A stretch of 64,000 nucleotides of DNA from Methanosarcina barkeri MS (GTDB lineage Archaea > Halobacteriota > Methanosarcinia > Methanosarcinales > Methanosarcinaceae): contig NZ_CP009528.1 of the NCBI RefSeq assembly GCF_000970025.1, forward strand, positions 1,413,168-1,477,167, in the 5' to 3' direction. Each line of letters begins with the position of its first letter. Positions within the stretch are counted from its first letter, which is position 1. Below, piece by piece: positions 29,741 to 38,277 of this stretch. Both the position numbers and the translations under genes were made by a program. The notes under the pieces were generated by a model. The model worked only from the letters and a program-made list of their open reading frames with translations, was not told where the DNA came from and did no database searches.

Positions 29741-29835
29741 TTATTCATATTGCAGGTGATTATTCATATTGCAGGTGATTATTCATATTGCAGGTGATTA
29801 TTCATATTGCAGGTGATTATTCATATTGCAGGTGA
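29741..29835. repeat. 19-bp minisatellite, 5 units
   Basis: TTATTCATATTGCAGGTGA is repeated five times without change, ending 36 bp before the start codon of the substrate-binding protein gene. Each unit contains GGTGA, which resembles a ribosome-binding sequence. Copy-number change could alter the leader of the transporter operon. Confidence 0.95.
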
Positions 29836-29871
29836 TTAGGTAGGTTAATTCACAAAATAAGGTGTTCTGTG

Positions 29872-31545
29872 ATGGAGAAAAAAAAGTTATTATTTTCTAT
29901 TTTCTTGACAGCACTGATTTTAATAACGGCGGGCTGTGCTAATAAGGACAATACTCAGGCCGGAGCATCGGCTGAAAACGCTTCTGATCAGACAGGGGCA
30001 TTGGTTGAGAACCCTTCCGACGGATCAAAGTATGTGGATGTTGTAAATCTAAGCGGAGGAGATTGTGGCTATCCACAGCCGTTTACAATATATCCGAGGG
30101 GTCCTGGGTCATCAAAAGTTGGAATGATCTTTGACAGCCTGTTCGAAAGGGATGAAAAAGGTATAATTCCCTGGTTGGCTGAAAGCTGGGATGTCAATTC
30201 AAATGGAACAGAATATACAGTTTATCTCCGTGACGGTGTCAACTGGAGCGATGGAGTGCCTTTTACGGCAAATGATGTTAAATTTACTTTCGATTACGAG
30301 CAGAAAAATGTGCCCATATCAGGTGGAATTGAGTCCGGTATTATAGATAATGTTCAGGTTGTGAATTCCAGTACCGTCAAGTTCGTACTCACTCAGCCTG
30401 CTTCTCCATTCATTTATAAGCTCACGAGTTTTAAAATCATACCTGAGCATATATACAAAAATGTCTCCGATCCTACCAGTTTCCTTGATCCGGAAGCAGT
30501 CATTGGCACTGGCCCGTTCATTCTTGATGAGTACAACAAAGAGCATGGAACATATCGGTTTGTAGCAAATGAGAATTTCTGGGGACCGGAGCTTGCCGTT
30601 AAAGCCGTCGAATTTATTCCGGTCAGCGACTCATTGATAGCTTTTGAACAGGGACAAATAGATTTCACAAGTATATCGCCTGATACTCTTGACCGGTTCA
30701 AATCAGATTCTGATATAAGAATAGTCCAGCAGCCGGCTTTCTGGGGTTACCAGTTTTATTTCAATATGAAAAAATGTCCTGAACTAAATAACAGTAGAAT
30801 AAGGCAGGCCTTTGCTTACGCCATTGATCGCGATGAACTGGTGGAAAAGATCGCAAGAGGTGCAGGCAAAGCCGGTAAAATGGGCATACTCCCTGAAGAC
30901 CATATTTGGTATAACTCTGACCAGCCAAAATATGATTACAATCCGGATAAGGCTCGAGCATTGCTTGAAGAAGCCGGATGGACTGACACAGATGGGGATG
31001 GAATACTTGATAAAAACGGGGAAAAACTGTCATATGTATTATCTCTTGGCAGTAACGAAGTCCGTATCGGCGAACTTATAAAAGAGAGACTGAGTGAGGT
31101 GGGAATTGACGTTCAGGTGAAAGCCCTTGAGAGTAAATCCCGTGATGCCAATCTAAAGAGCGGAGACTTTGAACTTGCGATCAGCGGCTTTGGCGGCTGG
31201 GGGCAGGATGCGGATTATCTCCGTACAAGGTACTGTGACACAGGTGCACAGTCAGGAAGTGTATCATCTGGCGCAGCAATATTTGGTTACCACAATGATA
31301 CCCTGAATGATCTTGGCACTCAGGAATTGCAGGAATTGAACGATAGTAAACGGAAAGAAATAGTATACAATATGCAGATCGTACTTGCTAATGATGTACC
31401 CGCAATACCGCTCTATTATACTACATCATATGATGTATGGCGCATTTCAAAATATGACGGCTGGATGAATAGATACGATCACCATGCAAGAACACACAGT
31501 ATTCTTTCGTATTTAGAGAGGGATGGAATTGCAACAAAAAGATAA
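29872..31545 (+). CDS. Nickel/oligopeptide ABC transporter substrate-binding lipoprotein (NikA-like)
   Basis: From the ATG at 29872 (GGTG 8 bp upstream) the protein has 557 residues. A lipobox (ITAGC, Cys22) follows a hydrophobic signal, so it is lipid-anchored outside the membrane. The body is a family 5 solute-binding protein: [23 protein letters not shown], then F-T-A-N-D-V-K-F-T, and a late segment with [15 protein letters not shown]. This family binds peptides, nickel chelates or metallophores; the ligand cannot be read from the sequence. It heads an operon with permease and ATPase genes and two methyltransferases. The next gene overlaps its 3' end by 23 bp. Confidence 0.9.
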   Translation: MEKKKLLFSIFLTALILITAGCANKDNTQAGASAENASDQTGALVENPSDGSKYVDVVNLSGGDCGYPQPFTIYPRGPGSSKVGMIFDSLFERDEKGIIPWLAESWDVNSNGTEYTVYLRDGVNWSDGVPFTANDVKFTFDYEQKNVPISGGIESGIIDNVQVVNSSTVKFVLTQPASPFIYKLTSFKIIPEHIYKNVSDPTSFLDPEAVIGTGPFILDEYNKEHGTYRFVANENFWGPELAVKAVEFIPVSDSLIAFEQGQIDFTSISPDTLDRFKSDSDIRIVQQPAFWGYQFYFNMKKCPELNNSRIRQAFAYAIDRDELVEKIARGAGKAGKMGILPEDHIWYNSDQPKYDYNPDKARALLEEAGWTDTDGDGILDKNGEKLSYVLSLGSNEVRIGELIKERLSEVGIDVQVKALESKSRDANLKSGDFELAISGFGGWGQDADYLRTRYCDTGAQSGSVSSGAAIFGYHNDTLNDLGTQELQELNDSKRKEIVYNMQIVLANDVPAIPLYYTTSYDVWRISKYDGWMNRYDHHARTHSILSYLERDGIATKR

Positions 31546-32383
31546 CATTGATAACCTGATCGACTGCTGGAAAAAAACTACAACTAGTGTGATGCTCCAG
31601 GATGAGGGCAGGATGGCAGCGTTCTGGAACAAACGTTCTGGGGACTATGCGAATAACATTGAAAAAGATAACAGAAAGAAGAGAACCGATGAGATTCTCG
31701 ACCTCCTTGAAGAGGCCGGATTTAATCCGGAAGGTTCCAGAGTCCTGGATATCGGGTGCGGGCCCGGTACTCTCACTCTCCCTCTTTCAAAGCTTGGAGC
31801 AGAGGTGACAGCACTTGATATCTCATCAGGAATGCTTGACAGACTGAAAGATTCTGTAAAAACAGAGTCTCTTCCGGTAGATATCGTTGAATGCTCCTGG
31901 TGGACCGCAGACATAGATGAGCTTGGGTTCCGGAATGAATTTGACCTGGTAATTGCATCCATGACCCCGGGAGTAAAGGATATCGAAAGTTTTGACAAAA
32001 TGATGGAGTGCTCGAAAAATCTCTGTTATTACAGTAACTTTCTGAGAAGAGAAGAGGACAGGGCATATCGTGACATCAGGAGTTCGATACTCGGTGAAAA
32101 ATCCGAAAATAACATGAACGGCATAATTTATCCATTCATGTATCTTTACCTCTCAGGCTACAAGCCATCGCTTCGGATCAACCATTCCGAATGGAAGGAT
32201 GAACTAAACTGGAAAGAAACGGCAGAACAGACAATAGGGTTCATTGGAAGGGACCGGGATTTTGATGACGAAACAAAGCAGAAAATAAAGGATTATTATC
32301 AAAATGCCTCCCCAGATGGAATCTACCATTCTGAGTCTGATGTATATACCGGTATGATGGTTTGGGAAGTTAAAGGCAGATGA
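31523..32383 (+). CDS. Class I SAM-dependent methyltransferase in the transporter operon
   Basis: This 286-residue protein carries motif [16 protein letters not shown] (about 74-88) and an acidic motif II region ([12 protein letters not shown]), so it binds S-adenosylmethionine. The N-terminal ~50 residues are helical and contain [14 protein letters not shown], typical of small-molecule methyltransferases. The substrate is unknown. It starts inside the end of the binding-protein gene with a GAGAGG ribosome-binding site, so translation is coupled. A methyltransferase between the binding protein and permease genes suggests it modifies the imported ligand or helps to make it. Confidence 0.85.
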   Translation: MELQQKDNIDNLIDCWKKTTTSVMLQDEGRMAAFWNKRSGDYANNIEKDNRKKRTDEILDLLEEAGFNPEGSRVLDIGCGPGTLTLPLSKLGAEVTALDISSGMLDRLKDSVKTESLPVDIVECSWWTADIDELGFRNEFDLVIASMTPGVKDIESFDKMMECSKNLCYYSNFLRREEDRAYRDIRSSILGEKSENNMNGIIYPFMYLYLSGYKPSLRINHSEWKDELNWKETAEQTIGFIGRDRDFDDETKQKIKDYYQNASPDGIYHSESDVYTGMMVWEVKGR

Positions 32384-32411
32384 TCGGATAGTAAAGGGAA
32401 AAGATGATTGG

Positions 32412-33395
32412 ATGGTAAATGACAGGAATTCGTTTATTTTCAGGTTGTTATCAACACTTTTTATAATTCTTGTCATTAATTTTTTTCTACCGAGGATGAT
32501 GCCTGGAGATCCATTCTCAACAACTTCCGCAGATGAAGTTGGGGAAGACATTATTGTAATGACAGAGGAGCAGCACCTTTATTACATAAATTATTACGGA
32601 CTTGACAGGCCATTGCCTGAACAATTTTTAGCATATATGAAAAACCTGATGACTGGCAATCTTGGAAGGAGTATTTATTATAAAATGCCGGTCAGCGACG
32701 TAATACTGCTCCATCTTCCCTGGACTATATTGATTGTCATGAGTGCTACAGTAATCAGTACAATCTCCGGTGTGGTTCTTGGAACAATTTCTGCAAAGAA
32801 CCGGAAGAAGGAGAGTGATAGAATTATGATGACGGGTATGATTGCCTTTGCAGAAATTCCTTCCTTTCTGCTTGGTCTGATCCTTCTTCTGATTTTTAGT
32901 GTATATCTCAGGCTTTTTCCACTTGCAGGTGCTGTTATCCCCTTCGCAAACTATAATGGTCCTGCAGAACAGATACTGGATATATCGTACCATGCCTTTC
33001 TGCCTGTTCTGACTCTCTCACTTTCACAACTGACCGGCGTGTACTTGCTCACCAGAAACACACTGATTACTGTAACCACAAAGGATTATATCAGGACTGC
33101 CAGAGCCAAAGGTCTGGGTGAAAAAAACGTTTGGATCCGGCATGCACTCCGAAATGCACTGCTCCCGGTAGTGACAAGAACAGGTTTTACGATCGGCATA
33201 ATGATGGGGGGTGTTGTACTGGTTGAGAATGTTTTTTCCTATCCAGGCATAGGGATGACACTCAGAAGTGCTGTAGTCGGCCGGGATTATCCGCTTATTC
33301 AGGGTATTCTCCTAGTAATTGCAATTTCCATACTTATCTGCAACCTTCTGGTTGACAAAATATACGGGAAACTTGATCCGAGGGTTGTGATATAA
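32412..33395 (+). CDS. Nickel/oligopeptide ABC transporter permease (NikB/DppB-like)
   Basis: This 327-residue permease has about six transmembrane helices, the N-terminal MMPGDPF segment and the EAA-loop-like motif DYIRTARAKGLGEKNVWIRHALRNALLP that contacts the ATPase. It pairs with the NikC-like permease downstream. It begins 28 bp after the methyltransferase. The next gene's frame opens just before its stop codon. Confidence 0.92.
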   Translation: MVNDRNSFIFRLLSTLFIILVINFFLPRMMPGDPFSTTSADEVGEDIIVMTEEQHLYYINYYGLDRPLPEQFLAYMKNLMTGNLGRSIYYKMPVSDVILLHLPWTILIVMSATVISTISGVVLGTISAKNRKKESDRIMMTGMIAFAEIPSFLLGLILLLIFSVYLRLFPLAGAVIPFANYNGPAEQILDISYHAFLPVLTLSLSQLTGVYLLTRNTLITVTTKDYIRTARAKGLGEKNVWIRHALRNALLPVVTRTGFTIGIMMGGVVLVENVFSYPGIGMTLRSAVVGRDYPLIQGILLVIAISILICNLLVDKIYGKLDPRVVI

Positions 33396-34366
33396 TAAAG
33401 GATACTGATGCTTCTGGAAACGCCGGAATACTCTCTTTTATTCAGGCTTTAAATATTAATAAAATTAACAAAATTGGTAGAGTTAACGGAATTGACAGAA
33501 TTAACAGAACTGTCAGCAGCATAGCTAAACCATTCTCCAGGTTCAGTACTGAAGGTAAAATTGGTATCCTTGGAATTCTCTGCATCATTTTAATGGCAGT
33601 TTTTGCTCCTGTGATAACAATTTATCCTCCTCAGAAGATTACAGGCGATTCACTTGAACCTCCTGGTCCCGGACACATACTTGGAACCGATGAACTCGGT
33701 CTGGATATCTGGTCACAGATATGTTACGGTGCAAGAATGAGCCTTACAATAGGGCTTGCCGTAGCCGTTATAGCAGGTTTTGGGGGAGGAGCTCTTGGAA
33801 TACTGGCAGGATATATTGGAGGGCATGTTGATCAGGGCTTGATGAGAGTAATTGATGTGACAATGGCTCTTCCAAGCTTTCCTCTTCTGATTGTAATATC
33901 TGCTTTTCTTGGTCCAAGCATTCTTAACGTAATTCTTATACTTGTTATTTTCAGCTGGGCCAAACCTGCACGTATTGCACGTTCCCAGACATTGTCACTA
34001 AAGAATAACAACTATATTATTGCCGCCAGGAACTACGGCGCAAAGCCATTTTACCTGCTCCGGAGGCATATATTTCCTGAAGTTCTGCCTGTCCTGTTTG
34101 TGCTTGTCATCGGGATATCCTCACACGCAATCATAGCCGAAGCAGGACTTGCCTTCCTGGGCCTTGGAGATCCTACTTCCAAGAGCTGGGGGATGATGCT
34201 TAATCATGCAACCAGTTTCCGTTCGATATATTTTACACCTTACTGGAAATGGTGGTTATTGCCTCCGTTGTTTATGCTCATTTTCCTCCTGCTCTGTCTT
34301 GCATTCATAAGCAGGGATATGGAAAGGATACTTGATCCGATATTAAAGATAAAAAAAGGCTTATGA
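33392..34366 (+). CDS. Nickel/oligopeptide ABC transporter permease (NikC/DppC-like), start problem
   Basis: The conserved part starts before the first ATG (33593): the first transmembrane helix (GKIGILGILCII) and a cytoplasmic N-tail read open upstream to about 33377, but no ATG, GTG or TTG occurs in that frame. An ATA or ATT start near 33392-33395, or a frameshift, is needed for a full-length protein. A good ATG with AAAGGA upstream (33408) opens a different frame that ends after 14 codons. The rest is normal: LGTDELGLDIWSQICYGARM, five further helices, and the EAA loop AARNYGAKPFYLLRRHIFPE. The start I give is an estimate. Confidence 0.8.
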   Translation: MIKDTDASGNAGILSFIQALNINKINKIGRVNGIDRINRTVSSIAKPFSRFSTEGKIGILGILCIILMAVFAPVITIYPPQKITGDSLEPPGPGHILGTDELGLDIWSQICYGARMSLTIGLAVAVIAGFGGGALGILAGYIGGHVDQGLMRVIDVTMALPSFPLLIVISAFLGPSILNVILILVIFSWAKPARIARSQTLSLKNNNYIIAARNYGAKPFYLLRRHIFPEVLPVLFVLVIGISSHAIIAEAGLAFLGLGDPTSKSWGMMLNHATSFRSIYFTPYWKWWLLPPLFMLIFLLLCLAFISRDMERILDPILKIKKGL

Positions 34367-34581
34367 TCATGAGTCTGCTTAAAACCAATGATTTTAAATG
34401 CCACTATCTGACCAACATTTCCAGGCTTAAGGGAAGCGAGTTTAAACACCTGGAAATCGGAATGCAGATGATTTTCCAGAATCCGAAATCTTCCCTCAAC
34501 CCCAGGATGAAAATATACGGTTTCATTGCCGAACTTTTAAGGCTACATAGGCTCTGCGAAAGGGATGAAGAAAAAGCATGA
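34363..34581 (+). pseudogene. Chimeric remnant of the transporter ATPase genes
   Basis: The first 17 residues (MSLLKTNDFKCHYLTN) match the start of the ATPase encoded at 36146 (MNLLKINDLKCHYLTD). The frame then jumps to a piece resembling the Q-loop of an OppF/NikE-type ATPase (MQMIFQNPKSSLNPRM). Walker A, signature and Walker B are missing. A deletion that fused the start of a nikD copy to the middle of a nikE copy explains it. It overlaps the permease stop by 4 bp as an active operon gene would. Confidence 0.75.
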
Positions 34582-34674
34582 CATGGAAGTCGTAGATTAG
34601 ATGAGCGATGGGGTGTGGTTATGGAAGAGGGAAAATTATTGATTTCAGATGACTTATCATGGTTTCTATGATTT

Positions 34675-34868
34675 TCAATTTATTTCCAATTAACTTCCAA
34701 TTTATTTCCAATTTATTTCCAATTAACTTCCAATTTATTTCCAATTTATTTCCAATTAATTTCCAATTTATTTCCAATTAATTTCCAATTAATTTCCAAT
34801 TAATTTCCAATTTATTTCCAATTTATTTCCAATTAATTTCCAATTAACTTCCAATTTATTTCCAATTG
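34675..34868. repeat. 12-bp minisatellite, about 16 units
   Basis: Units of TTTATTTCCAAT and TTAATTTCCAAT (some with ACTTCC) alternate for about 190 bp, ending 36 bp before the O-methyltransferase ATG. The array separates the ATPase remnant from that gene. Confidence 0.95.
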
Positions 34869-34903
34869 GTTTACGAAAAAAAAAGCGTAAAAGGAGATTG
34901 AAC

Positions 34904-36088
34904 ATGAAAGTAAAGAACGAGCTAATGGACACTCCGGCTGTGGGTGTAGACCGTTTCGTCAAGACCATGGAAAACTCGACCAGGGGACTGAAAGAGTACA
35001 GGTTGATCTTTACAGCTCTTGAACTTGAGGTGTTTGAAGCTCTGAAAACCCCCTTTCAGGCAGGTGAACTTGCCGAAAAAATAGGGCTCGATCCGGTGTT
35101 AACTCCCCATTTCTGCGAAGCTCTTGTCAGTCTCGGGCTTTTGGACAGGTTTGAGGAGATCGTTGAGGAAGAGATGACGGAAAAAGAGGGAGAAGAAAAA
35201 GAGGGAGAAGAAAAAGAGGGAGAAGAAAAAGAGGGAGAAGAAAAAGAGGGAGAAGAAAAAGTTGAAAAAAGCACGTTTTTGCCCAGGTATGTGAATTCGG
35301 AACTTACCGCTACATATCTCCTTAAAGAAAGTCAGTTTTCCCAGCAGCAATACCTTTCCGAAATGTCCAGGAACGCTGTACTCTGGGCCCGTTTGCCCGA
35401 GCTTATGAAGAATGGGCCTGTAGTTGTCGATAAAGGTCCCTTTTTCTGGGAGATTATCAGTTGCATGGCTGAAAACACCCGCTGTGGACTGCTCCAGGAA
35501 ACCGTCAGGACGGTTATGGAAAACGTTGATTTAGGAAAGGTTCGAAAACTTCTGGACATGGGAGGAGGGCACGGGCTCTATTCTATTGCTTTTGCTAAAA
35601 TGAACGAGCAGCTAAAAGCTTTTGTATTTGACCTTCCCCAGGTAACCATAAAGACGAAGCAATACATTGAAAAATACGGGGCTTCCAATGTGAACGTAAT
35701 TCCCGGTGATTTCTTTAAAGATGAACTCGGAACCGGGTACGACCTTATATTCTCATCCTTTAACCCTGGTGGCAAGGCTCCCGAACTTATTCCTAAAATT
35801 GCTTCAGCCCTGAACGATGGTGGGGTTTTCGTAACTCTGCAGGTCCCGGATGAAAATACGAAATCAGACCCTCTCTTCAGCCTGGACTGGAACCTTTGGA
35901 CCTTTGAAGACACAAAGAAAGGTAGTACAGGATACTGCTTCGAAAATAGCGTGCCCTTCAATGAATATATCGGGATGCTGGGAGACTACGGACTTGAAGT
36001 CTTCAGGACCCTGGACATGAAAGAGGGGTCAAGAATGGTTTTTGCAAAAAAAGCAGGAGTGAACTCAGGGGCGGATGAACAGGAGTAA
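34904..36088 (+). CDS. O-methyltransferase-like protein with an internal KEGEE repeat
   Basis: From the ATG at 34904 (GGAG 11 bp upstream) the protein has 394 residues. The N-terminal winged-helix dimerisation domain (FEALKTPFQAGELAEKIGL) and the catalytic domain with motif I LLDMGGGHGLYS (about 216-227) and FVFDLPQV fit the acetylserotonin/hydroxyneurosporene O-methyltransferase type. Between them (about 92-120) lies a pentapeptide KEGEE repeat, encoded by five 15-bp units; it looks like a recent insertion in a surface loop. The methyl acceptor is unknown. It lies between the transporter permease and ATPase genes, so a link with that importer is likely. Confidence 0.85.
   Translation: MKVKNELMDTPAVGVDRFVKTMENSTRGLKEYRLIFTALELEVFEALKTPFQAGELAEKIGLDPVLTPHFCEALVSLGLLDRFEEIVEEEMTEKEGEEKEGEEKEGEEKEGEEKEGEEKVEKSTFLPRYVNSELTATYLLKESQFSQQQYLSEMSRNAVLWARLPELMKNGPVVVDKGPFFWEIISCMAENTRCGLLQETVRTVMENVDLGKVRKLLDMGGGHGLYSIAFAKMNEQLKAFVFDLPQVTIKTKQYIEKYGASNVNVIPGDFFKDELGTGYDLIFSSFNPGGKAPELIPKIASALNDGGVFVTLQVPDENTKSDPLFSLDWNLWTFEDTKKGSTGYCFENSVPFNEYIGMLGDYGLEVFRTLDMKEGSRMVFAKKAGVNSGADEQE
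35180..35254 (+). repeat. 15-bp coding repeat, 5 units
   Basis: GAAAAAGAGGGAGAA is repeated five times within the methyltransferase gene. The 15-bp unit keeps the reading frame, so copy-number changes only alter loop length. Confidence 0.95.
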
Positions 36089-36145
36089 GAGCCTGATATT
36101 GAGTGGATTATTGAGAGGGAAAAAAGTCAGGGACGAAAAAGGGTT

Positions 36146-37873
36146 ATGATTATGAATCTGCTTAAAATCAATGATCTTAAATGCCACTATCTAACTGACG
36201 TTGATACCATTAAGGCTGTTGATGGTATTTCTTTTGAGATTAAAGAAGGAGAAATTCTGGGTATTGTTGGAGAATCCGGCAGTGGTAAGACCACCGTTGC
36301 CCTCGTGATTATGGGGCTATTACCGGAAAATACAGCTATTTCCGGGGAAATTCTTTACAGGGATGAGCTAATCTCATCTTTGCCTGAACCTGAAATGAAC
36401 AAATTCAGATGGAAGGATATTGCAATAGTTTTTCAGAATAGCCTTGAGGTGCTGAACCCTGTTATGAAAGTGGGCATTCAGGCAATGGAACCGATGATAA
36501 AGCACCTTGATATCAGCCCTGAGAAAGCACAGAGTAAATGTGCGGATCTGTTCAGGACGGTTGGCCTTGATCCTAAATGGATGGATTCATATCCGCATCA
36601 GCTATCCGGAGGTATGAGGCAGAGGGTTCTTCTGGCGATGGCTCTTTCATGCGACCCGAAATTGCTGATTCTCGATGAAGTTACTTCTTCCCTTGATGCA
36701 TTTACCCGTAAGGAAATCAGAGACCTTCTTGTCGACCTTCAGAAGAATAACAGGTATACGATGTTAATGATCTCTCATGATATCACTTTTGTATCTTCTG
36801 TGGCATCCAGGATTGCTGTTATGTATTCAGGAAGGGTTGTTGAAACCGGGCCTGTAAGGGATATTCTTGTATCTCCCCGTCATCCTTATACAAGGGGCCT
36901 TGTCCACTCGACCCCGGATATTTTTGTTTATAAAGATTTATGGGGAATTCCCGGCGATGCACCTGCAGGGGACGGATTTAAGGGCTGTCCTTTCAGCCCG
37001 AGATGTACACAAAAAATCGATATCTGCAGTAAAGTTTCCCCGGTTCTGACGCCGATAGGAGATGGAAGGGAAATTGCATGCCATAGAGGAGGTATAGCAG
37101 ACGTTCTGGTGGCTAAAAACCTGCGTTTCAGATATCGTCTACCTAATAAAGAATATCTTCAGGCAGTTGATAATGTTAATCTGGAAGTGAGGGAAGGAGA
37201 GGTTCTTGCAATTGTCGGCCAGACTGGTTCGGGAAAGTCAACACTTGCACATATCCTTGCAAATGTAATTAGGCCCGAGTGTGGAGAGGTATTGTTTATG
37301 GGCAGGAATGTTGTCGGGGAAAGCTATGGAAGCAGGTTCAATGGCATTCAAATAGTATTCCAGGACCCATTCAATTCAACCAGCAACAGGTTTACTGTGC
37401 TTGATGCAATCAAGGAGCCTCTTTATATCAATAATATCGGGTCCAATGGAGATAGACTGCAAATGGTTAAAAGTGCCCTTGAACTTGTTCGTCTTCCCAG
37501 TACTGACAATTTCCTCAGCAAATATTGCGGTGAACTCAGCGGCGGGCAGAGGCAGAGAGTTGCACTTGCAAGAGCAATGGTTATGGAACCAAAACTTCTT
37601 ATTGCCGATGAGATAACGTCGGCTCTGGATGTTTCAACCTCTGCAAATATATTGCGTCTGCTAAAGGGCCTTCAGAACAGGAGAGGGTTTGCAATGATAT
37701 ATATTTCACATGATCTTTCCCTGACACTGAAGATTGCTGACAGGATAGCCGTTATGAATTCCGGAAAGATTGTCGAGATGGGGAATTCCCACGACGTTAT
37801 GCTCTCACCTTCTGATGAGTACACAAAAAGACTTGTGGGTTCAAGAATCGGACTGTGCTGTCATACTCATTAA
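36146..37873 (+). CDS. Fused ABC transporter ATPase (NikD-NikE/OppDF-like)
   Basis: This 575-residue protein has two complete ATPase domains. Domain 1: Walker A GESGSGKTT (42-50), signature LSGGMRQRV, Walker B LLILDEVTSSLD, then the oligopeptide-transporter tail with a four-Cys-like region (CPFSPRC...CSKV...CHRG) that may bind an Fe-S cluster or metal. Domain 2: Walker A GQTGSGKST (about 358), signature LSGGQRQRV, Walker B LLIADEITSALD. In most bacteria these are two genes. It powers the NikB/NikC-like permease. The domain boundary is near residue 325. Confidence 0.9.
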   Translation: MIMNLLKINDLKCHYLTDVDTIKAVDGISFEIKEGEILGIVGESGSGKTTVALVIMGLLPENTAISGEILYRDELISSLPEPEMNKFRWKDIAIVFQNSLEVLNPVMKVGIQAMEPMIKHLDISPEKAQSKCADLFRTVGLDPKWMDSYPHQLSGGMRQRVLLAMALSCDPKLLILDEVTSSLDAFTRKEIRDLLVDLQKNNRYTMLMISHDITFVSSVASRIAVMYSGRVVETGPVRDILVSPRHPYTRGLVHSTPDIFVYKDLWGIPGDAPAGDGFKGCPFSPRCTQKIDICSKVSPVLTPIGDGREIACHRGGIADVLVAKNLRFRYRLPNKEYLQAVDNVNLEVREGEVLAIVGQTGSGKSTLAHILANVIRPECGEVLFMGRNVVGESYGSRFNGIQIVFQDPFNSTSNRFTVLDAIKEPLYINNIGSNGDRLQMVKSALELVRLPSTDNFLSKYCGELSGGQRQRVALARAMVMEPKLLIADEITSALDVSTSANILRLLKGLQNRRGFAMIYISHDLSLTLKIADRIAVMNSGKIVEMGNSHDVMLSPSDEYTKRLVGSRIGLCCHTH

Positions 37874-37963
37874 GAATCATGATCTTTATTCGTATTTACA
37901 ATTCGTAAATCGGTACAGTTTATTACATTGGGAGCACAGAGTGTCACGAATACCTCGTTCTTT

Positions 37964-38080
37964 ACAGGCTGTTCAGCAATTATTGGTAGTAATAAAAAGT
38001 GCTAAAAAAAACAAATAAGATCTTTAAATCAAAAAAGAAGGGGTTCTTTTATTACTGAAGGTAATTGTCGGACAGCTTGT
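37964..38080. mobile_element. MITE-like element, copy 2 of family
   Basis: 117 bp with terminal inverted repeats of about 35 bp: ACAGGCTGTTCAGCAATTAT on the left and, complemented from the right end, ACAAGCTGTCCGACAATTAC. It encodes nothing. It is about 200 bp upstream of the PKD gene, and a close relative in inverted orientation lies just downstream of that gene at 40672. Confidence 0.8.
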
Positions 38081-38277
38081 AAGATAGCGTCGTAAAAGTT
38101 CAAGATTACCTATAACTTGGTCAATTTTCACGGCATAATTATTAAATTATTTATTCTGTTATAAATTTGTAGAATTGAAGCTCGATGGCTATACATGATT
38201 GATTAGAAACTCCAGATCTTTACGACTCTCTCATCACTATATCCAAAATTTAATATATCCTTTAACACAGTTAAGAT

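Noticed and set aside
34675-34868. CRISPR-like array
   Set aside because: The units are contiguous 12-mers without unique spacers. The same holds for the arrays at 4833, 15634, 16378, 29741, 49933 and 53062.
35056-35350. Minus-strand frames rich in Ser/Phe opposite the methyltransferase repeat
   Set aside because: They are the complement of the 15-bp GA-rich repeat and arise from it.
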